A stretch of 64,000 nt of DNA, taken from positions 806,001-870,000 of the forward strand of contig NZ_QPEQ01000002.1 of the NCBI RefSeq assembly GCF_009455625.1, given 5' to 3'. Shown here piece after piece: positions 58,855 to 64,000 of the stretch. The notes below the pieces were generated by a model. It was not told where the DNA came from and ran no database searches. It saw only the letters and a program-made list of their open reading frames with translations. The stretch is from Paraburkholderia bonniea (GTDB lineage Bacteria > Pseudomonadota > Gammaproteobacteria > Burkholderiales > Burkholderiaceae). The stretch's first letter is position 1. Every line of letters begins with the position of its first letter. Position numbers and translations under genes: made by a program.

Positions 58855-59259
58855 GTCCGGCCATGTATGAGGCAGCGGAGAATCCGCTGCGATGACGAAG
58901 GTTCAGCCCGCGGCGAGTATACGTCCTGCCTGGCATTGCACCAGAGATCGCATGTGGGTGGCTGGAAGCTTGCGGCGCGAACGAAGGCGCTGCTGATGGC
59001 TCAGCTCAGAGGCTGTGGGCGCTGTGGGCTGTGGGCTGTGGGCTGTGGGCTGTGGGCTGTGAGCTGTGAGCTGTGAGCTGTGAGCTGTGAGCTGTGAGCT
59101 GTCTACTGTCTGCTGTCTGCTGTCTGCTGTCTGCTGTCTGCCAGCGCGGTGGGCTGACGACTGTGGGCCAGCGACGGGCCTGTCATAAATTTTGTGTGCC
59201 AGTGGCCCAAACCTAGCGGTAACGGCGGCCACCGGCACACACAGCCCACACCAGCGCAT
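58855..59259. other. Non-coding gap with heptamer array
   Basis: About 400 bp between the DUF748 and DUF1254-type genes, both minus strand. It contains the heptamer array and should hold the DUF748 promoter. A 118-codon minus-strand frame through it is an effect of the repeat (QLTAHSS-like peptide) and is rejected. Confidence 0.6.
59021..59139. repeat. 17-unit heptamer tandem array in three blocks
   Basis: Five GCTGTGG, six GCTGTGA and six GCTGTCT units (one reads ACTGTCT) follow without gaps. All share GCTGT. Homogeneous blocks indicate separate expansion of each variant, as by slipped-strand replication. Confidence 0.95.
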
Positions 59260-59892
59260 TTACCGCCGCGTCACGGCGGGTGGCTGCCAGGTGCCATCGG
59301 TCGCCTGCGGCTTCGGCGCGTACAAGCGCAGCATCAACTGAAACTCGCCGCGTGGCGCGGCGAGCCAGTTTCCGGCTTTCTGGCGCACCGCCGACACCAC
59401 CACGTCCAGCGAACCATCCGCATTCCGCCGCACCCCGCGCCGGTCACCGATCACACTGGCCTGCTCCGGCATGCCACTGGCCAGCGCGCCGTCGGGCATA
59501 TACGCGGTGAGCGACCAGAAGCCGCGCACCGGTGGCAACTGGTTCGGGGCGAAATGCAGCACGTAACGCCGCGCGCCGTTCAGCTTCTGGCCTTCGTTAT
59601 CCAGTTGCACCGTCGCCCGGACTTCGTCGTGGCGCGTGCCGATGCCTGGCTGGGCATACGCGGCATATGCCCGAAGCGCGTAATCCTTGCCGTACTGGCC
59701 CACATCATCGCCAAACCACAACCAGCCATTGCCGCTCATCAGGTTCGACGGCGGGCTAGCCACGCGTTCGCGGCCAAGCGCTAAACCTGGCGCGGTCTGA
59801 GTGCTGCTGGCATCACGCGGAAGACGCACCGGCAGGCCTGGTTTCACGCCAATATCAGCGAGGGTTTGCAGTGCATCGGGATCGGCTGGCAC
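59260..59892 (-). CDS. DUF1254/DUF1214 protein, C-terminal part (frameshifted from N-terminal part)
   Basis: A 210-codon frame that holds the DUF1214 domain: GNGWLWFGDDVGQYGKDYALRAYAAYAQPGIG, YVLHFAPNQLPPVRGFWSLTAYMPDG and GNWLAAPRGEFQLMLRLYAPK. Its formal start lies inside the preceding gene. Adding one base to the C6 run just upstream makes NPPVPADPDALQTLADIG, joining the two parts into a 474-residue protein of normal family length. As sequenced it has no signal peptide or ribosome site of its own. Confidence 0.8.
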   Translation of the reverse strand: MPADPDALQTLADIGVKPGLPVRLPRDASSTQTAPGLALGRERVASPPSNLMSGNGWLWFGDDVGQYGKDYALRAYAAYAQPGIGTRHDEVRATVQLDNEGQKLNGARRYVLHFAPNQLPPVRGFWSLTAYMPDGALASGMPEQASVIGDRRGVRRNADGSLDVVVSAVRQKAGNWLAAPRGEFQLMLRLYAPKPQATDGTWQPPAVTRR

Positions 59893-60683
59893 GGGGGGTT
59901 ATCGGCTAACGCCTGCGCCAGGCGGCCGAAGAAATCAGCGGCATTGAGCGCGGCTATCTGGGCAGCCGGGGTATCGGGAAGTTCTGTCTCGGGCCGGTCG
60001 CTGCGCGCGACCACACTCGCTGCGCGCCGCTCTCCAGCGTAAATGGCAAGCGGCGTCACACGGATCGCGCGCTGCAATTTGCGCACCACCGAGATATCGC
60101 GCCGGCCATTCGCCTGAATCCGCAGATTGACCCACAGATAGCGTGTCGGCGCCTCAACTCGCCGGACGCCGCGCGGCAAGGTGCCCGACCAGCCTGGCCC
60201 AACAAACGCGATGGACTGCGCCTTGATGCCAGTGATGCGCGGCGCAGTGGGGATATCGCTGGACCAGATCACGTTGGTCCACATATCCAGCACCCGGGCA
60301 TCCACGTAACGCCCGCCAGAATTAGGCAACGACAACACGATGGGTTCCGCGCCAAGATCCAGCCAGCCAGTGGAATCGAGCGTGTCGAGGCTAGGCCGCA
60401 TCGGGTTCAGCGCACCTGACGACGGCAGTGCACGGGCGTGCCGCAGCACGTTCACCTGAGCCTGTCCTGGCCCAGTGCCAAGCGCGTCATCGCGGGCCGC
60501 GCTCATCAACAACAGGGGGTAGCCAAACACGTAGGAATCAGCGACTTCATCCTGAATCCAGCCACTGCCGGTTTTGGCTGGAAGACCTGATGGCGGTGTG
60601 GCGCAGCCCGCCAACAAAACAAGGCCTGTCAGTGCGGCACAGACCCAGCGAAACGAAAACAGCTCTCGGCGTTGATTTTTCAT
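59844..60683 (-). CDS. DUF1254/DUF1214 lipoprotein, N-terminal part (frameshifted)
   Basis: 279 residues. The lipobox is LLAGC (MKNQRRELFSFRWVCAALTGLVLLAGCATPP), followed by a DUF1254 domain: DSYVFGYPLLLMSAARDD, VNVLRHARALP, NPMRPSLDTLDSTGWLDLGAEPIVLSLPNSGGRYVDARVLDMWTNVI. After DFFGRLAQALADNPP the reading frame shifts to CQPIPMHCKPSLILA and stops. The family is widespread and secreted, of unknown function. A degenerate copy of the signal/lipobox region lies 340 bp upstream. Confidence 0.82.
   Translation of the reverse strand: MKNQRRELFSFRWVCAALTGLVLLAGCATPPSGLPAKTGSGWIQDEVADSYVFGYPLLLMSAARDDALGTGPGQAQVNVLRHARALPSSGALNPMRPSLDTLDSTGWLDLGAEPIVLSLPNSGGRYVDARVLDMWTNVIWSSDIPTAPRITGIKAQSIAFVGPGWSGTLPRGVRRVEAPTRYLWVNLRIQANGRRDISVVRKLQRAIRVTPLAIYAGERRAASVVARSDRPETELPDTPAAQIAALNAADFFGRLAQALADNPPCQPIPMHCKPSLILA
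59893..59898 (-). other. Homopolymer (C6 on coding strand) at the DUF1254 frameshift
   Basis: Coding strand AAC-CCCCCC-GTG reads N-P-P-C-Q-P; with a seventh C it reads N-P-P-V-P-A-D-P, continuing into the downstream frame. The same one-base loss in a 6-nt G/C run splits the adhesin gene. Confidence 0.85.
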
Positions 60684-60862
60684 GCCTGGTGTCGAAAAAC
60701 TGAAACGAGTGTCGGTGGAGGGTATGGGTCACCCCAATCGAGCCTGGGCGGCCCGCCTCGCGCCGTCTGCCACGCCAGCCAATGGCAAGTCCGGGCGAAG
60801 CGGCAGTTGTATCGTATCCATCGCACCCAGGCAAGCGGAGAAGGGAGCGCAAGCTGTGGCAT

Positions 60863-60894
60863 CGCTGCGAGGCACCGCGCGGTGCCTCGCAGCG
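60863..60894. repeat. 32-bp perfect palindrome
   Basis: The half CGCTGCGAGGCACCGC is followed directly by its exact complement. No spacer is present. It is too GC-rich and lacks a T-run for a normal terminator on either side; it could be a cruciform-forming or mobile palindromic element. Confidence 0.9.
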
Positions 60895-60911
60895 GCAATC
60901 GGGAGCCAGCG

Positions 60912-60968
60912 CCAGCCGCCGCCGGTTTGGGCTGGAAGACCCGTTAGCGGTGTGGTGCCGCCGGCCAG
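60912..60968 (-). pseudogene. Remnant similar to the DUF1254 lipoprotein N-terminus
   Basis: Minus-strand translation gives LAGGTTPLTGLPAQTGGGW, aligning with LAGCATPPSGLPAKTGSGW of the adjacent lipoprotein; the lipobox Cys is now Gly and a stop lies just upstream. It looks like the leftover of a duplicated copy. Confidence 0.6.
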
Positions 60969-61045
60969 TCAAATGAGGTCAGACGGTACGGAGTCGAGGC
61001 GAAAAAAATGTTGCAGAAACCTGGCACCAGCGCCTGGTGCCGTCC

Positions 61046-61172
61046 CTTGATGCAATCGCTTGGTACCACCCTTGGTGTAATCGCTTGGTGTAATCGCTTG
61101 GTGTAATTCCTTGACGCCACCCCTTGTGCAACCCCTTGTGCAACCCCTTGATGCAACCCCTTGATGCAATCA
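61046..61172. repeat. 12/13-bp tandem array, ten units
   Basis: Ten units start CTTG: CTTGATGCAATCG, CTTGGTACCACC, three CTTGGTGTAAT(C/T)(G/C), CTTGACGCCACCC, two CTTGTGCAACCC, CTTGATGCAACCC and CTTGATGCAATCA. It ends 53 nt before the PaiB-like gene and may affect its expression if copy number varies. Confidence 0.88.
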
Positions 61173-61225
61173 CTGGCAAGATATCGAGACGCCGCACCCG
61201 CCGCTGTCCCCGCCCTGGAGCCTCC

Positions 61226-61873
61226 ATGTATCTGCCCGCTCACTTCGAAGAAAACCGGCCTGAAGTTTTGCATCGGCTAATGACCGAACACCCCTTTGCC
61301 ACACTTGTCACGCACAGCCCATCAGGCCTGGACGCCAATCATCTGCCGTTTCATTTCGATCCCGCCGGCGCGCCCCTCGGTTCGCTGCATGCCCACGTGG
61401 CCCGTGCCAATCCGGTCTGGCAGGAAGTCGCGGCACAGCCAGAAACCCTCGTGATCTTTCAGGGCCCTGCGGCCTATATTTCGCCCAACTGGTATCCCGA
61501 CAAACACGAAACCCATCGCCAGGTACCAACCTATAACTACATGGTGGTGCATGCGCACGGGCGGATTGTGGTGCGCGAGGACGAGAAATTTTTGCGCGGC
61601 CTGGTTGGCCGGCTCACACGCACGATGGAAGCCACCGAAGCGCAACCATGGAAGATGAGCGACGCGCCTGCCGATTTCATGACGCAGATGCTGGCAGCCA
61701 TCGTCGGCCTTGAGATCAAGATCACGCGTTTGACAGGCAAATGGAAGCTCGGACAAAACAAGGCCGCCCGTGACCGGCTGGGCGCGGCCGCTGCGCTGCA
61801 AGCACACGGCGTGGAGCAACAGACGCAGCTGGCTGCCGCGATGCGTAACGCCACGCCGTCTTCAGATACATGA
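61226..61873 (+). CDS. PaiB-like FMN-binding protein
   Basis: A 215-residue protein of the FMN-binding negative transcriptional regulator (PaiB) family, a split-barrel flavin fold. It begins MYLPAHFEENRPEVLHRLMTEHPFATLVTHSPSGLDANHLPF and contains GPAAYISPNWYPDKHETHRQVPTYNYMVVHAHG, the family core, with WKLGQNKAARDR near the end. B. subtilis PaiB was reported to affect sporulation and protease genes; a DNA-binding role here is unproven. TGGAG precedes the ATG. An upstream in-frame start lies inside the tandem array and is rejected. Confidence 0.88.
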   Translation: MYLPAHFEENRPEVLHRLMTEHPFATLVTHSPSGLDANHLPFHFDPAGAPLGSLHAHVARANPVWQEVAAQPETLVIFQGPAAYISPNWYPDKHETHRQVPTYNYMVVHAHGRIVVREDEKFLRGLVGRLTRTMEATEAQPWKMSDAPADFMTQMLAAIVGLEIKITRLTGKWKLGQNKAARDRLGAAAALQAHGVEQQTQLAAAMRNATPSSDT

Positions 61874-61898
61874 ACATGACGTTTTTGCTGCCTGGTGC

Positions 61899-61929
61899 TT
61901 GACCTTCCCAGCATAGAAAGGTTGATGCT
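61899..61929 (+). promoter_or_regulatory. CueR-type copper-responsive promoter of copA
   Basis: ACCTTCC-N7-GAAAGGT at 61902-61922 differs from the CueR dyad ACCTTCC-N7-GGAAGGT at one base. It overlaps a -35 TTGACC, and a weak -10 (GATGCT) follows after a 19-bp spacer, the long spacing that MerR-family activators untwist. It lies 45 nt upstream of copA. Confidence 0.82.
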
Positions 61930-61973
61930 GCCGTCATGTCCCTTATTCATGCCACTTCGGCAATCAAAAAACC

Positions 61974-64000
61974 ATGACCGATCTCTCTCAGCTACAACCT
62001 CAACCTCCCCCCGTGGCCACCTCGGCCACCATCACCACCGAACTCGATCTAGGCGGCATGACTTGCGCTTCGTGCGCAATGCGTGTCGAAAAAGCGCTGG
62101 CGAAAGTGCCTGGTGTGCTGTCGGTCTCCGTCAATCTGGCCACCGAGCAAGCCAGCGTGCGTCTGCATCAGCCTGTCGATCCGGCGCAACTGGTTAAGGC
62201 TGTCACCAAGGCGGGTTATCAAGCCACGCTGCATGTGTCACCCGGCATGAGCGCGGCCACGGAGGCGGAGGCAGCAGCCACCAGCCTGACGAACAAACCC
62301 CGCACAGGCAATCCGTCCCAGCACGAACTCATTCTGGTGCTGCTCTGCGCGGCGCTTACGCTGCCACTGACGCTGCCGATGTTCGGTGCCTGGGTCGGCC
62401 TCCACGTGATGCCGCCGCTCTGGCTTCAACTCGCGCTGGCATCCGTGGTGCAGTTTGTCTTTGGCGCGCGCTTTTATCGCGCGGCGTGGTATGCGCTACG
62501 CGCACGCAGCGGCAACATGGATCTGCTGGTGGCACTCGGCACCTCGGCGGCGTATGGCGTCAGCGTCTATCAAATGACGTTGCATCGCGGCCCGGCAGAC
62601 ATGCTGCATCTTTACTTCGAAGCGTCAGCGGTCGTGATTACGCTGGTGCGCTTTGGCAAATGGCTCGAAACCGGAGCCCGGCGGCAAACCACCGATGCCA
62701 TCCGCGCGCTCAACGCACTGCGTCCCGAACGCGCCCGGATTCGCCTCAACGCGGAGGCCGGAGCTGGGGCTGGAGCCCAGGCAACCGGGCGCTACCTCGA
62801 ACGTGACGTGCCACTTGCGGAAGTGCGCACGGGCATGGAAGTCGTCGTGCGCCCTGGGGAGCGCATGCCCGTTGACGGCACCGTACTCGAAGGCCAGACG
62901 CACATCGACGAATCATTGATTACCGGCGAAAGCCTGCCAGTACCGAAAGCCCCCGGCGATCCAGTCACGGCGGGGTCGATCAATGGCGCAGGCGCGCTGG
63001 TGGTCAGCACCACGGCAACCGGAGCAGAAACCACCCTGGCCCGCATCATCCGGCTAGTCGAAACCGCGCAAGCGGAAAAAGCGCCGATCCAGCGTTTGGT
63101 GGACCGGGTCAGCGCTGTGTTCGTCCCGGTGATCTTGCTGATCGCACTGGTCACCTTCGCGGGCTGGATGCTGGCCGGTGCCAGCGTTGAAAGCGCGCTG
63201 CTCAATGCGGTCGCTGTGCTGGTAATCGCCTGCCCGTGTGCGCTGGGTCTGGCGACACCCGCTGCGATCATGGCGGGCACGGGCGTGGCCGCGCGCCACG
63301 GGGTGCTCATCAAGGATGCGCTGGCACTGGAAACCGCTCATCGGGTGAACGTTGTCGCCTTCGATAAAACCGGCACGCTGACACTGGGCCAGCCCTCGGT
63401 GACGGCATTCGAGCCGGTCGCCATGAGCCACGGCGACGCGCTCGCGCTCGCCGCCGCCGTGCAACGGCACAGCGATCACCCCCTGGCCCGCGCCGTAGTG
63501 CAGGCGTTCGAGCAGCACCGTCAGCAATCCGCCCATGACGCAGCCAGCGCCCAGCCTTCCCGGTCAGCCGTTGAACCCATCACCGCCAGCGCGGCAGCGG
63601 TATTTGCCGTGGTACCAAGCGCTCGTGCGGCTGCGGCAGCTACAGCAACTACAGCGGCGGCTACATCAATAGCTACCTCAGCGGCTCGCGCGGTGCCGGG
63701 ACGCGGCGTTGAAGCACAAGTCGGTGACCAGGCCCTGGCCATCGGCAGCAGCCGCTGGCTCACCGAGCTGGGCCTGGCCGTGCCGCCTGCTTTGGCCGAA
63801 CGCGCCCAGCAGCTTGAGCAAGCAGGCAACACCGTCTCGTGGCTGATGCGGCTGCCGTCTCGTCTGCCCGCGCAGCCGTCACCTCAAAACCCAGGCCACG
63901 AGGCAGCGCTCACACCGGATACGCCAGAGACACCGGATGCAGCCAGCCTTACGCTTTCCGGCGCAGCCCAGCCTGCCGCTGTGCTGGCGCTGATCGGCTT
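61974..64000 (+). CDS. copA: Copper-exporting P1B-type ATPase (incomplete at window end)
   Basis: 675 codons are visible. The heavy-metal domain has GGMTCASC (Cys31, Cys34). Helices are followed by the phosphatase loop TGES, the metal-site [12 protein letters not shown] (CPC near residue 420) and the phosphorylation motif DKTGTLT (Asp near 464), then the HP motif SDHPLARAV of the N domain. The N domain carries two unusual low-complexity inserts, Ala-rich after HDAASAQ and Pro/Thr-rich after TVSWLM. CPC and the CueR-type promoter indicate Cu(I) export. C-terminal GDGxND and last helices lie outside. Confidence 0.93.
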   Translation, partial: MTDLSQLQPQPPPVATSATITTELDLGGMTCASCAMRVEKALAKVPGVLSVSVNLATEQASVRLHQPVDPAQLVKAVTKAGYQATLHVSPGMSAATEAEAAATSLTNKPRTGNPSQHELILVLLCAALTLPLTLPMFGAWVGLHVMPPLWLQLALASVVQFVFGARFYRAAWYALRARSGNMDLLVALGTSAAYGVSVYQMTLHRGPADMLHLYFEASAVVITLVRFGKWLETGARRQTTDAIRALNALRPERARIRLNAEAGAGAGAQATGRYLERDVPLAEVRTGMEVVVRPGERMPVDGTVLEGQTHIDESLITGESLPVPKAPGDPVTAGSINGAGALVVSTTATGAETTLARIIRLVETAQAEKAPIQRLVDRVSAVFVPVILLIALVTFAGWMLAGASVESALLNAVAVLVIACPCALGLATPAAIMAGTGVAARHGVLIKDALALETAHRVNVVAFDKTGTLTLGQPSVTAFEPVAMSHGDALALAAAVQRHSDHPLARAVVQAFEQHRQQSAHDAASAQPSRSAVEPITASAAAVFAVVPSARAAAAATATTAAATSIATSAARAVPGRGVEAQVGDQALAIGSSRWLTELGLAVPPALAERAQQLEQAGNTVSWLMRLPSRLPAQPSPQNPGHEAALTPDTPETPDAASLTLSGAAQPAAVLALIG

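Larger units (their letters stand above)
60684..61225. other. Repeat-rich non-coding gap before the PaiB-like gene
   Basis: About 540 bp without a credible gene. In order it contains a 32-bp perfect palindrome, a remnant similar to the DUF1254 lipoprotein start, and a 12/13-bp tandem array. TGGAG just before 61226 is the ribosome site of the next gene. Confidence 0.7.

Noticed and set aside
58903..59259. 118-codon minus-strand frame through the heptamer array
   Set aside because: The peptide is a product of the 7-bp repeat (QLTAHSSQLTAHS); no start signal or family similarity.
59021..61172. CRISPR or integron-like repeats
   Set aside because: Units of 7 and 12/13 bp are directly adjacent with no spacers or cas/integrase genes.

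Overview
This 64-kb window comes from a bacterium of the Burkholderiaceae (Burkholderia/Paraburkholderia sensu lato). Gene content and order support this: leuC-entericidin-leuD-leuB-asd-fimV, sdhCDAB-sdhE-gltA, a divergent GntR regulator, and mdh-citE-like-prpBC-prpD-acnA. In this family the same run usually sits on the secondary chromosome. I do not assign a species.

Left third (1-22.7 kb) is core metabolism. On the minus strand are an incomplete fimV, asd, leuB, leuD, an entericidin-like lipoprotein and leuC. They are followed upstream by gltA, sdhE, sdhB, sdhA, sdhD and sdhC, then a HutC-type GntR regulator. On the plus strand, diverging from gntR, lie mdh, a CitE-like lyase, prpB, prpC, a small MliC-like secreted protein, prpD and acnA. 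Together these cover the TCA cycle from oxaloacetate and citrate through aconitate and succinate to malate, the methylcitrate route of propionate oxidation, and leucine and aspartate-family synthesis. A perfect 24-bp palindrome in the gntR-mdh gap is the likely GntR operator.

Middle third (22.7-51.3 kb) is a surface and appendage island. A very large trimeric autotransporter adhesin (about 9.2 kb, split by a one-base frameshift in a G6 run) diverges from a Tad/Flp pilus operon (flp, TadG-like, TadE-like, secreted protein, second Flp-like protein, cpaB, cpaC secretin, FHA-cpaF, tadB, tadC, DUF192, tadE, lytic transglycosylase). Both ends of the island carry a paralogous cassette in the same order and orientation: Hpt protein, NarL-type response regulator, OmpA-like lipoprotein. 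No histidine kinase, TadZ or prepilin peptidase lies in the window.

Right third (51.4-64 kb) holds a polyamine-type ABC transporter without its binding protein, a 1284-residue DUF748/AsmA-like envelope protein, a DUF1254/DUF1214 lipoprotein (also split by a one-base loss in a 6-nt G/C run), a PaiB-like FMN-binding protein, and a CueR-box-driven copA copper ATPase that runs off the end. Short tandem repeats (7-, 9- and 12/13-bp units) and a 32-bp perfect palindrome cluster between 57.6 and 61.2 kb. No rRNA, tRNA, IS element, prophage or CRISPR array was seen.
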